From assembly GCA_046349975.1 (NCBI GenBank), contig JAXMBH010000008.1:172429-236428 (forward strand): a stretch of DNA of 64,000 nucleotides, written 5' to 3'. Position numbers and translations under genes: made by a program. The notes under the pieces were generated by a model. The model saw only the letters and a list, made by a program, of their open reading frames with translations, did not search any database and was not told the DNA's origin. The DNA comes from JABDGM01 sp046349975. Its GTDB lineage: Bacteria > Planctomycetota > Planctomycetia > Pirellulales > Lacipirellulaceae. Shown piece after piece: positions 16,481-26,200 of the stretch (position 1 is its first letter; each line of letters begins with the position of its first letter).

Positions 16481-17857
16481 TCACTTGGCCCACGACGCTT
16501 CAATCTCCTCCAACGTCCGGCCTTTTGTTTCCGGCACCGCCCAGGCAACGAACACCAGCCCAATCAGGCTGAAGAATCCGTAAATCCAAAACGTTTTCCC
16601 TGGGCCAATCGCCTTGGAGTCGTTGAGCATCGGGAATGTTTGGGCGACGATGTAGCAGGCCGTCCAGATCGTGAATGTCGCGATCGACATGGCCCGGCCC
16701 CGCACGTGATTCGGAAAGATTTCGGAACAGAGAATCCACGGAATCGGCCCCAGCGCCATGGCGAACGCGCCGATAAAGACCAAGATGCTGATGAGCAGCG
16801 GCACGCCGCCTTGGCCCGTCTGAAACATCCGTCCGGCAGCCGCCAAGGCGACCACCTGCACGGCAAGTCCCACCAGCAGCAGCGGCCGGCGACCGGCTTG
16901 GTCGACCACGGCCAGAGCAACCAGCGTGAACAGTACGTTCACCAGTCCAATTACGACGGACGACATGAACGCGTCTTCCACGCCGACGCCCGCCGATGTG
17001 AAAATCCGCGTCGAATAGTACATGATCGCGTTAATTCCACAGAACTGCGAAATCACCATCAACACGACGGCAATCATAAGCGGCCGCCGCGCAGTGCCCG
17101 AAATAAGCTCTTCGAAACTACCCTCGCGCTGCCCCAGTGAACTACGTACAGCGTTGATTTCTTCCTCGGCGTGTGCCGCATCGCCTAGGCGCAGTAGCAC
17201 CGACCGGGCCTCCTCATCGCGGCCCTTCTGAAGCAGCCAGCGAGGACTCTCGGGCGTCTTGAACAGTAAACCGATCAACACCAGCGCGGGAATCGCCTCG
17301 GCGGCCAGCATCCATCGCCAACCGACAGCGGTGTTCCATTCATGGCCGCCCAATTGCTGTATCTGCGAATTGAACAGCAGTGTCATGAATATGCCGACAA
17401 CGATTCCCATCTGAAACAACGACCCCAGCCGCCCGCGCTGTTCAGCGGGCGACAATTCGGCGATATACACTGGGCAGATCATTGACGAAGCGCCAATGCC
17501 CAGCCCACTCAAAAATCGCGCCGCCAAAAACTGCGCAAACGTCACTGGAATTGCCGAGAACAATCCGGCCAGCGCGTACAGGGCCGCGCACGCGAATAGC
17601 GCCTTGCGCCGGCCGAACCGATCGCTGAGAAATCCGGCAAACATCGCGCCGGGTATGCAGCCCAAGATCGCGCTGGCCCCGGCGAGTCCCTCCTGGGTTG
17701 AAGTCAGGGAAAAATGCGCCGTGAGATACTGATTCGCGCCGTTAATCACGGCTGTATCGTAGCCGAACAAGAAGCCGCCCAGCGAGGTGACCAGAATGAC
17801 GCGCAGCAAAGCCCGCATGTGCCGAGTCGAAGTGCGGTCGGCGGCAACTGCAATCAT
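16481..17857 (-). CDS. MFS sugar porter (XylE/GLUT-type H+ symporter)
   Basis: 458 residues from the ATG at 17857, preceded by GAGGAAG; the frame continues open to 17929 but without a better site. Twelve membrane helices are expected. Sugar-porter signatures are all present: 'GGFLFGYDTAVINGA' in helix 1, 'DRFGRRKAL' after helix 2, 'RFLSGLGIGASSMICPVYIAELSPAEQRGRLGS' around helices 4-5 (Glu and Arg at the expected places), 'QFCGINAIMYYS' in helix 7, 'DQAGRRPLL' and the C-terminal 'VPETKGRTLEEIE'. It should bring a hexose or pentose into the cytoplasm; mannose is inferred from the neighbours. The GH38 gene starts 55 bp downstream, in the same direction. Confidence 0.92.
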   Translation of the reverse strand: MIAVAADRTSTRHMRALLRVILVTSLGGFLFGYDTAVINGANQYLTAHFSLTSTQEGLAGASAILGCIPGAMFAGFLSDRFGRRKALFACAALYALAGLFSAIPVTFAQFLAARFLSGLGIGASSMICPVYIAELSPAEQRGRLGSLFQMGIVVGIFMTLLFNSQIQQLGGHEWNTAVGWRWMLAAEAIPALVLIGLLFKTPESPRWLLQKGRDEEARSVLLRLGDAAHAEEEINAVRSSLGQREGSFEELISGTARRPLMIAVVLMVISQFCGINAIMYYSTRIFTSAGVGVEDAFMSSVVIGLVNVLFTLVALAVVDQAGRRPLLLVGLAVQVVALAAAGRMFQTGQGGVPLLISILVFIGAFAMALGPIPWILCSEIFPNHVRGRAMSIATFTIWTACYIVAQTFPMLNDSKAIGPGKTFWIYGFFSLIGLVFVAWAVPETKGRTLEEIEASWAK

Positions 17858-17929
17858 CGACGCTTCCTCGTTATGAGCCGTCGTCGCGGAAGCTTGACTT
17901 CCTCTCAATGACGATTCAGGATAGAACAA

Positions 17930-17947
17930 TGTCTATACATTTAGACA
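17930..17947. promoter_or_regulatory. GntR-type operator in the divergent promoter region
   Basis: A perfect inverted repeat, TGTCTA, six bases, TAGACA. Its left part reads TGTCTATACA, which fits the GTNTANAC core recognised by GntR-family proteins. It lies 73 bp from the porter start and 48 bp from the GntR start, so one site could control both directions. The binding itself is inferred. Confidence 0.6.
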
Positions 17948-17994
17948 ATGTACTTCCCGCCCGGCGTCGTCGCAAGAGGACTGGATAAACAGCT

Positions 17995-18735
17995 ATGAAC
18001 TCGCTGGCCATCGATCCTCAGAGCCGGTTGCCCTTGCACGTGCAAGTCGAACAATTGCTGCGCGAATTAATCGCCGATCGGAAATATCAGCAGGGCGCAC
18101 TGATGCCAGACGAGATGACGCTGGCCGCCCAGCTCGGCATTAGTCGCGGCACTGTCCGCTCGGCGCTCGGCCGGCTCGTTGCCGAAGGCCTCCTCCAGCG
18201 ACGCGCGGGCGTGGGGACACGCGTCGTCCAGCGCCCCGCCGTATCGGCGCTTGTCGCTTGGCGCAGCTTGTCGCGCGAAATGGCTGCCCAAGGGATCACG
18301 GTTGAAACGTACCGGCTCTCAGCACAGAAGTGCCCGGCTTCCCGCGCCGCTGCGGCCGCACTTAACATCAGCGTCGGGGCATCGGTCATCCGGCTCGACC
18401 GGTTGCGCGGCTGGAACCAGACTCCGGTCCTCCATTCGCGCTCGTGGTTTCACCCCCGGCTCAAGCTCAAAGGCACCGAAAATTTTCGCGAACCTCTCTA
18501 TGAGATGTTGGAAAAGACCGCTGGAGTCAGTGCCGACCGGGCCCGCGAAGAGTTGCTGGCCGTGACGGCCACGCATCGGATGGCAACCATGCTCAAGGTC
18601 GCCAAGGGCAGCCCGTTATTGTTGCGCCGACATGTCGTGCTCGATACGGGACAACGTGCATTTGAATTCGCCGAAGTCCACTACGTCAGCGAACGCTATG
18701 CCTTGACAATCGATTTACAGAGAGACGCGTCATGA
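17995..18735 (+). CDS. GntR-family transcriptional regulator with UTRA effector domain
   Basis: 246 residues. Residues 10-80 form the GntR winged helix ('PLHVQVEQLLRELIADRKYQQGALMPDEMTLAAQLGISRGTVRSALGRLVAEGLLQRRAGVGTRV' region), with the usual 'P.E..LA..LG.SR.TVR.AL..L..EGL' pattern. Residues ~95-235 fit a UTRA ligand-binding domain ('VIRLDRLRGWNQTPVLHSRSWFHP', 'LLRRHVVLDTGQRAFEFAEVHYVSERYAL'), which in the HutC subfamily binds sugar phosphates or similar metabolites. Divergent from the sugar porter, and overlapping the ROK kinase gene by four bases (ATGA). Most likely a repressor of the mannoside genes responding to a phosphorylated sugar; this is inference. Confidence 0.92.
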   Translation: MNSLAIDPQSRLPLHVQVEQLLRELIADRKYQQGALMPDEMTLAAQLGISRGTVRSALGRLVAEGLLQRRAGVGTRVVQRPAVSALVAWRSLSREMAAQGITVETYRLSAQKCPASRAAAAALNISVGASVIRLDRLRGWNQTPVLHSRSWFHPRLKLKGTENFREPLYEMLEKTAGVSADRAREELLAVTATHRMATMLKVAKGSPLLLRRHVVLDTGQRAFEFAEVHYVSERYALTIDLQRDAS

Positions 18736-19682
18736 CGGTTTTGGCTTGCGACTTCGGCGGCCGACGAATCAAGGTCGGCATGGTGCGCGATGAACGCGTC
18801 GTCGCCTGCGAGGTGTTGCCAGCACGCTCGGAGTTGCCCCTGGCCGATCGCCTGCCCGGGATCGTCGATACGCTCCGCAGCCTGTGCCGCAGTCAAGGTA
18901 TCGAACCGCGCGACTGCGCAGGACTCGTGATCGCCTACCCCAGCATTGTCGATGTCAAGCACGCGCGCATTCTCGATCAGTTCGGCAAATTCGGTGACGC
19001 CACGAAACTCGACCTCCGGGCCTGGGCACGCGACGAACTCCAACTGCCGTTGTGCCTAGAGAATGACGCCCGGCTGGCCCTCATCGGCGAGTGGCAATGT
19101 GGCGCCGTTCGGGGCGTCGCCAACGCCGTCATGATCACGCTCGGCACCGGCCTCGGGTCTGCGGCCGTGATCGACGGAGCCCCCTTGCGCGGCACGCACG
19201 GGCAAGCCGGCATTCTCGGCGGACACTTCACGGTCAATGTCCACGGCCGGAAGTGTGTATGCGGCAATGTGGGCTGCGCCGAGGCCGAAGCTTCAACCTC
19301 CATTCTTGCGGATGTCGTTCGCTCGCTCCCCGGCTATGCCGCGAGTTCACTCGCCAAGATTGAATCGATCGGCTACGACGACGTGTTTCGTCTCGCTGCG
19401 GAAGGCGATTCCGTCGCCGTTCGCATTCGTGACCACAGTCTCAAAGTGTGGGGCACGATGGCCGTGAATCTGATTCACGCCTATGACCCCGAAATTGTTG
19501 TGCTTGGAGGCGGCGTGATGGCAAGCCGCGACGTGATTCTGCCCGCGGTCGCCGATTACGTTCGCCGCTCCGCCCACATCTCGTGGGGCCATGTAAACGT
19601 AGTCGCGTCGCAACTTGGCGATCAGGTGGCACTCATGGGTGCGCCTTGGTGCATCCAGGAACGTTCCTCCTACGGTGTGTGA
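18732..19682 (+). CDS. ROK-family sugar kinase
   Basis: 316 residues. The N-terminal 'VLACDFGGRRIKVGMV' is the phosphate-binding ATPase motif; 'LCLENDARLALIGEW' carries the catalytic Asp; 'VMITLGTGLGSAAVIDGAPLRGTHGQAGILGGHF' is the ROK signature region; 'GRKCVCGNVGCAEAEAS' (around residues 172-188) is the ROK CxCGxxGCxE zinc motif. ROK kinases phosphorylate glucose, fructose, mannose or N-acyl-hexosamines at O6. With a mannosidase and a mannose-6-phosphate isomerase in the same locus, mannokinase is the best guess. It starts inside the end of the GntR gene (ATGA), and its stop touches the isomerase start. Confidence 0.9.
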   Translation: MTVLACDFGGRRIKVGMVRDERVVACEVLPARSELPLADRLPGIVDTLRSLCRSQGIEPRDCAGLVIAYPSIVDVKHARILDQFGKFGDATKLDLRAWARDELQLPLCLENDARLALIGEWQCGAVRGVANAVMITLGTGLGSAAVIDGAPLRGTHGQAGILGGHFTVNVHGRKCVCGNVGCAEAEASTSILADVVRSLPGYAASSLAKIESIGYDDVFRLAAEGDSVAVRIRDHSLKVWGTMAVNLIHAYDPEIVVLGGGVMASRDVILPAVADYVRRSAHISWGHVNVVASQLGDQVALMGAPWCIQERSSYGV

Positions 19683-21441
19683 AGTGAAGTATCTCGGCTA
19701 CGACAAACATCCCACGATCTCGATTCCTGAGAGCCACGATCGCTGTGTCGCGGGCTGGGACGCCATTTCCCGTCGGCTCACGAACGCGATCGCCGTCCTC
19801 GGCCAACCACGCACTGTCGTCGCCGTCGAATGCTATCCGGGAGTTCACATTGAGGATATCGTCGAAGGCCTCCAGGCTTGCTTGAAATCCGCAGTCATCG
19901 TTCGCGCCGATGAAGCGATGCACTCGAGTCAGCGGATCGAATCCCTCATCGCGCCATACACCGGCGGCGACGATCCGGTGTTCGGCTACTTGACCAAACT
20001 AGCGCTAGCCGACTGGTACGATGCGGAGAAAGTCGCCAACCTACAACGTCGCATTGCCGAACTTCGCAAGCCGGTGGTGATTGTCGTCGGCTGTGGAGCG
20101 ACGCACATCGTCGAGCCAGACATGCTGGTGTATGCCAACCTGTCACGTTGGGAGGCGCAGTTGCGATTCCGGCGCAATGAAGTCGACAACCTCGGCGTCT
20201 CCAATCGGAATGTGCCGGCCAATCTGCAATACAAGCAGGCGTTCTTCGTCGACTGGCGCGTGGCCGACCGCTGGAAGAAGCCGTTGATGCCCAAATGGGA
20301 CTTCGTGCTCGATGCCAACGATCGCAGTCAATACAAATTGGCCGATGGCGCAGTCGTGCGCCGTGGGTATGAGCTCGCCGTGACCCGGCCCTTTCGCGTC
20401 GTGCCGTTCTTCGACCCGGCCCCCTGGGGCGGTCAGTGGATGAAAGAAGTTTGTGATCTCGATCGCAGTGTCGGCAACTTCGGCTGGTGCTTCGACTGTG
20501 TGCCGGAAGAGAACAGCGTGCTATTCGACATCGGCGGCGTGACTTTCGAGCTGCCCTCAATTGATATTGTTTTTTCGCAGCCGCGCAAACTGCTCGGCGA
20601 TCCGGTGCACGCTCGCTTTGGTGACGAGTTTCCCATCCGCTTCGATTTCCTCGACACGATGCAAGGCGGCAACCTGTCGTTTCAGGTGCATCCGCTAACG
20701 GAGTTTATTCAGCAAGCGTTCGGCATGCACTACACGCAGGATGAGAGCTACTACATTCTCGATGCCGCGCCCGACGCGTGCGTCTATCTCGGCCTTAAGA
20801 GTGGGGCCGATCCCGTGGCGATGGAACGCGATCTCCGCGCAGCCCAAGCGGGAGGCGCATCGTTCCCAGCCGACGAGTATGCCGCGAAATGGCCTGCGCG
20901 CAAACATGATCACTTTCTGATTCCGGCCGGCACGTGTCATTGTTCCGGTCGCAATTCGATGGTGCTGGAAATCAGCGCGACTCCCTATATATTCACGTTC
21001 AAGATGTGGGATTGGGAACGTCTCGGCCTCGATGGCAAGCCCCGCCCGATTCACCTCGATCACGCGCTCGCCAATATTCAATGGGACCGCGACGAGCGTT
21101 GGGCGGCCGATGAACTGATCAATAAGGTCAAACCGCTTACCGAAGGCGACGGTTGGCGTGAAGAACGAACGGGCCTGCATCGGCGTGAGTTCATCGAGAC
21201 CCGGCGTCATTGGTTTACGAAATCGGTTCCTCACTCCACCGGCGCCTCGGTCCACGTTCTTAACCTTGTCGAGGGCGAGGAGGCAATTGTCGAAAGTCCC
21301 GAAGCAATGTTCCAGCCATTCCTCGTACACTACGCCGAAACGTTCATCGTTCCGGCAAATGTCGGTGCGTATTCCATTCGCCCTGTGGCTCCCAGGCCCG
21401 ATCGCACGTACGCGACCTTGCAGGCGTCCGTGAGGTATTAG
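19675..21441 (+). CDS. manA: Class I mannose-6-phosphate isomerase with extra N-terminal domain
   Basis: About 588 residues; the GTG at 19675 overlaps the ROK stop, and a second GTG at 19684 is an equally possible start. The catalytic type I PMI cupin lies in roughly residues 260-588: 'PRKLLGDPVHARFGDEFPIRFDFLDTMQGGNLSFQVHP' (Gln and His zinc ligands), 'DESYYILDAAPDA' (Glu ligand) and 'IPAGTCHCSG' (His ligand). It converts mannose-6-phosphate to fructose-6-phosphate in the cytoplasm. The first ~250 residues are not part of a minimal PMI (about 300-400 residues): they have a kinase-like 'TVVAVECYPGVHIEDIVEGL' and 'PVVIVVGCGATHI', but no intact P-loop, so the role of that domain is unknown. It ends the mannoside operon. 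Confidence 0.85.
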   Translation: MCEVKYLGYDKHPTISIPESHDRCVAGWDAISRRLTNAIAVLGQPRTVVAVECYPGVHIEDIVEGLQACLKSAVIVRADEAMHSSQRIESLIAPYTGGDDPVFGYLTKLALADWYDAEKVANLQRRIAELRKPVVIVVGCGATHIVEPDMLVYANLSRWEAQLRFRRNEVDNLGVSNRNVPANLQYKQAFFVDWRVADRWKKPLMPKWDFVLDANDRSQYKLADGAVVRRGYELAVTRPFRVVPFFDPAPWGGQWMKEVCDLDRSVGNFGWCFDCVPEENSVLFDIGGVTFELPSIDIVFSQPRKLLGDPVHARFGDEFPIRFDFLDTMQGGNLSFQVHPLTEFIQQAFGMHYTQDESYYILDAAPDACVYLGLKSGADPVAMERDLRAAQAGGASFPADEYAAKWPARKHDHFLIPAGTCHCSGRNSMVLEISATPYIFTFKMWDWERLGLDGKPRPIHLDHALANIQWDRDERWAADELINKVKPLTEGDGWREERTGLHRREFIETRRHWFTKSVPHSTGASVHVLNLVEGEEAIVESPEAMFQPFLVHYAETFIVPANVGAYSIRPVAPRPDRTYATLQASVRY

Positions 21442-21696
21442 TTCGCAAGCCCTCACCAACTTCATCCAGATTCATTGAGACGCTGCGGACGGCCAAACGG
21501 CGTGGTGAAACCGTAGCACCAGAGTGCGTGCCGGCGATGCGGTCGATTGTCGCGGCTAGAATTGAAATCCTTCATCAGTGCCGTACCAAGCTTTCGGGGG
21601 CAAATCCGGCGTTTCCGCGCGCCAATCCCGTCGCGGCAGTATGTCGAATGGAATAGTCAAAACCATGCCACTTGGCATTTTCATAAACGCGCACCC

Positions 21697-23250
21697 ATGA
21701 AAAAATGGAGTGTGTCATCTATGAAGACCACAGGCGCGAAAATAACAGACCCGCCGATCCTACCGATCGGCGATATTCCGGCTGCGCGAGAGGTTCAGGA
21801 CCATTCCATACCGGAACGGCCGATTGCGGCGGAGCGATTGCGGACCGGCGCCGGCGGGCCGGCCGTGGCGGCGGAAGATCCTGATCAACCGGCCGCTGCG
21901 AAGCTGCGTTGGTTGTGGACGCTGGTTACCACGATCGTTGTCGCCGCCGTTGTCTACTACTGTTACCCGCAATTGAAGTCGTCGCTCGGCTTGGAGCGCG
22001 CGGCGGCGCCGGCTCCGCCGGTGCGAGTGATTCCGGTGGTGACTGCCCCGGTCGGTCGCCAGGATATAAGCCTGTACCTGAACGGGCTGGGAACCGTGAC
22101 CGCGTACAATACGGTTATGATTCGTAGTCGTGTAGAAGGGGAATTGAACAAGGTCGGGTTCACCGAAGGGCAACTCGTCAAGCAAGGCGAGCTCATTGCG
22201 GAAATCGACCCGCGGCCGTTTCAGGTGCAACTCGACCAGGCGAAGGCCCGGCTTGCGGAAGCTGAGGCCGCGCTGCAAAAGGCTCAGCACTCGCAGGCAC
22301 GCGAAATGGCTCAAGCGCAGCTCGCGCTCGATGAGTCGCAACTGCGGCTGGCTCGCGAGGAGGAGCGGCGGCTGCGCGGATTGGTTGCGACCCGGGCCAT
22401 CACAGCCGATGAATGGGACGCGGCGATCGCGAATCGCCAAAAATGCGAAGCCCAAGTGCAAGCCACGAAAGCCAGTCAGAAGCAAACAGAGACCGATTAT
22501 GGCATCAATATTCTCTCGGCCCAAGCCAACGTGGCGGCCGCGAAGACGGCGGTCAAGAACGCCGAAATCGAGTTGAGCTATTGCCGCATCATTTCGCCGA
22601 TCACCGGCCGCGTGGGTTTGCGATATGTGGATCAGGGGAATATGATCCGGCCGACCGATCCGAACGGTCTCGCCGTGATTACGCAACTGCAACCGATCGC
22701 GGTGGTCTTCACGATTCCACAAGATGAGATCGCCCCCGTGCAAAAAAAGGTGCTCTCGGGCGAGAAGCTGCCCGTCGACGCCTTCGACCGCAACTTCCAA
22801 ACCAAGCTGGCCTCCGGCACGCTGGAGGCGATCGACAATCAAGTCGACGTCGCCACCGGCACCGTACGTTTGAAGGCCGTGTTTGCCAATGAAAACAATT
22901 TGCTGTTCCCTAATCAGTTCGTGAACGCGCGATTGTTGGTGGAGACGTTCGAGCAAGCGGTCACCGTTCCGGCGGCGGCGATTCAGTATGGGCCGGGAAT
23001 GACGTACGCCTACGTTGTGAAGCCCGATTCAACCGTCGATTTGCGAATCGTCGTGGCGGGCGCCAAGGAGGGCGATGTCACGGTGGTCGAAAGCGGGCTG
23101 GCGCCGGATGAAGTTGTCGTGATCGACGGGGTCGACAAGCTGCAAAAAGGCAGCCAGGTGACGGCGCGCGAGCGAACTGCTCCGGGCAAGGCGGTCGGCG
23201 CCGAGCGGCCAGCGCCGACCGGTGCCGGCGGCGCCAAGAAAGGCTCGTGA
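21697..23250 (+). CDS. RND efflux periplasmic adaptor (MdtA-like)
   Basis: Roughly 517 residues from the ATG at 21697; another ATG at 21721 with GGAG about 12 bases upstream is possible, and the frame is open from 21547. A cytoplasmic N-terminus is followed by the membrane anchor 'WLWTLVTTIVVAAVVYYCYP' and then the adaptor layout: lipoyl-like half-motif ('VMIRSRVEGELNKVGFTEGQLVKQGELIAEIDPRPFQ'), a long alpha-helical hairpin rich in Ala/Glu/Gln (about 230-330), the second lipoyl half ('ISPITGRVGLRYVDQGNMI') and beta-barrel and membrane-proximal domains. 'IQYGPGMTYAYVV' is typical of MdtA. First gene of an A-B-C operon; overlaps the pump gene by one base. Confidence 0.88.
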   Translation: MKKWSVSSMKTTGAKITDPPILPIGDIPAAREVQDHSIPERPIAAERLRTGAGGPAVAAEDPDQPAAAKLRWLWTLVTTIVVAAVVYYCYPQLKSSLGLERAAAPAPPVRVIPVVTAPVGRQDISLYLNGLGTVTAYNTVMIRSRVEGELNKVGFTEGQLVKQGELIAEIDPRPFQVQLDQAKARLAEAEAALQKAQHSQAREMAQAQLALDESQLRLAREEERRLRGLVATRAITADEWDAAIANRQKCEAQVQATKASQKQTETDYGINILSAQANVAAAKTAVKNAEIELSYCRIISPITGRVGLRYVDQGNMIRPTDPNGLAVITQLQPIAVVFTIPQDEIAPVQKKVLSGEKLPVDAFDRNFQTKLASGTLEAIDNQVDVATGTVRLKAVFANENNLLFPNQFVNARLLVETFEQAVTVPAAAIQYGPGMTYAYVVKPDSTVDLRIVVAGAKEGDVTVVESGLAPDEVVVIDGVDKLQKGSQVTARERTAPGKAVGAERPAPTGAGGAKKGS

Positions 23251-26200
23251 TGAATCCCTCCCGGCCATTCATCCTGCGGCCGGTGGCGACTGTCCTGCTG
23301 ATGGTCGCGCTGCTGTTGACCGGCATTGTGGCCTACCGCGAGCTGCCGGTGTCAGCTTTGCCGCAGGTCGATTATCCCACGATTCAAGTCATCACGTTCT
23401 ACCCCGGCGCCAGTCCCGATGTAATGGCGTCGTCGGTCACGTCGCCACTGGAGCGGCAGTTCGGCCAGGTGCCCGGCCTCACGCAGATGACTTCGAGCAG
23501 CTCCGAAGGGTGCTCGATTATCACGCTGCGATTCTCGCTGGAACTTGATATCGACATTGCCGAGCAGCAGGTGCAGGCGGCGATCAATGCGGCCGGAAAC
23601 TATTTGCCAGCCGATTTGCCGAATCCGCCGATTTATAGCAAGACCAATCCAGCCGACACGCCGGTGCTGACGCTCGCGCTCACGTCCGAATCCCTGCCGC
23701 TGACGAAAGTGCAAGATCTCGCCGACACGCGGCTTGCGCAAAAGATTTCGCAGCTGCCCGGCGTCGGCATGGTGTCGATCAGTGGCGGGCAGAAGCCGGC
23801 GATTCGCGTGCAGGCGAACCCTTCGGCGCTCGCCGCACGCGGGCTCAGTATGGAGGACCTGCGAACAGCCCTCGTGCAAGCGAGCGTGAATCAGGCGAAG
23901 GGAAGTTTCGACGGGCTGCGCCAGGCGTTTACCATCGGGGCGAATGATCAACTGCTGACGAGCGATCAGTACCGCGACTTGATCATTGCTTATCGCAACA
24001 ACGCCCCGGTAAAGCTTTCAGACGTGGCCGACGTGGTGGATGATGCAGAGAACGTTCGGCAGGCCGCGTGGATGAATAACACGCCCGCCGTCGTGCTCAA
24101 TATCCAGCGGCAGCCGGGAGCGAACACGATCGAGGTGGTCGATCGAATCAAAGGCCTATTGCCGCAGCTGCAGGCTTCATTGCCGGCGGCGGTTGTCGTG
24201 CATGTGCTCACCGATCGCACGGAAACGATTCGCGCTTCCGTCGAGGACGTACAGGCCGAGCTGCTCATGACCATCGGCCTGGTGGTCGCGGTGATCTTCG
24301 TCTTCTTGCGCAACGTGCGAGCCACGATTATTCCCAGCGTGGCCGTGCCACTGTCGCTCTTGGGCACGCTCGGCGTGATGTACCTGCTCGATTACAGCCT
24401 CAACAATCTCACGCTGATGGCCCTCACAATTTCGACCGGCTTCGTCGTCGATGATGCGATTGTGATGATTGAGAACATCATGCGGTACATCGAAGAGGGC
24501 GAACCGCCGCTCGCGGCTGCGCTGCGCGGAGCGGAGGAAATCGGCTTCACCATCGTGTCGCTAAGCCTGTCGCTCATCGCGGTCCTCATTCCGCTGCTCT
24601 TCATGGGCGACATCGTGGGCCGGCTGTTTCGTGAGTTCGCAGTCACGCTGAGCGTGACGATCTTCGTGTCGGCGATTGTCTCGTTGACGCTGACGCCGAT
24701 GATGTGCGCCACGCTGTTGAAACATCGCGATATTTCCGAGCACAATGTGTTTTATCGTGCGTCAGAGCGAGTATTCAACTCGATCATCGCGTGGTACGGC
24801 GCGACGCTGCGAGTCGTGCTGCAGATGCAGCCGGTCACGCTACTGGTTGCCGTTGCGACCTTGGCGGCAACGTTGTACCTGTATTGGGTCGTGCCGAAAG
24901 GGTTCTTTCCCATCCAAGATACGGGCGTAATCCTCGGCATTTCCGAGGCGCCTCAAAGCGTGTCATTCGCGGAAATGGCGCGGCAGCAGCAGGAGCTAAA
25001 CCGAAAAATCCTCGCGGACCCGGCGGTCGAGAGCTTGTCTTCGTTCATCGGTATCGACGGCGCCAACACGACGCTCAACACGGGCCGCATCCAGATCAAC
25101 CTGAAGCCCCTGGCCGAGCGACGCGTCGCGGCCAGCGACGTCATCCGCCGGCTGCAGCCAGAGCTGGCAAAGATTCACGGCATCACCTTGTTTATGCAGC
25201 CCGTGCAAGACCTGACGGTCGAAACGCGGGTGAGTCGCACGCAGTACCAATACAGCTTGGAGGATCCCGACCCGCGCGAGCTCAATGACTGGGCGCCAAA
25301 GTTCGCGGCAAAACTGCAATCGCTGCCACAGCTCCGCGATGTGGCGAGCGACCAGCAAACGGAAGGGCTGCAGGCCCACGTTGTGATCGATCGCGACACG
25401 GCCTCGCGGTTGGGAATCACGCCGCGGATGGTTGACGATGCACTTTATAACGCCTTCGGACAGCGGCAAGTCTCGATTCTGTTCACGCAACTGAATCAAT
25501 ACCGGCTGGTGCTCGAGGCGAAGCCGGAGTTTCGCAATGATCCGCAAGATTTGTCGAATATCTATGTGCGTTCGAATCGCGGCGAGCGGATTCCGATCAG
25601 CACATTCACCACGGTCGAACAAATCAGGTCGCCGCTGTCGATCAATCATCAAGGACAGTTTCCGGTCGTTACCGTGTCGTTCAATTTGGCGCCAGGCGTG
25701 TCGCTGGGCGAAGCAGTCACGGCGATCGATGCCGCGAAGCGCGAGATCGATCTGCCTCCCAGCATTCAGGCTGGGTTTCAAGGCACTGCCGAGGCATTTC
25801 AAGCGTCGCTGCGGAACGAACCGATGCTCATTCTCGCCGCGCTCGTCACGGTGTATATCGTGCTGGGCGTGCTGTACGAGAGTTACATTCATCCCATTAC
25901 GATCCTCTCGACGCTGCCCTCCGCCGGCGTCGGCGCGATTCTCGCCCTGCTGCTCTGCCGCGAGGATCTGGGCGTGATCGGTTTGATCGGCATCATTTTG
26001 CTTATCGGCATCGTGAAGAAAAATGCCATCATGATGATCGACTTTGCGCTCGAAGCCGAGCGGAAGGAAGGCAGGACGCCGCGCGAAGCGATCTATGAAG
26101 CTTGCTTACTGCGATTTCGTCCCATCATGATGACAACGATGGCCGCGCTCTTCGGCGGCGTGCCCCTCGCGCTCGGCGGCGGCATGGGGTCGGAATTGCG

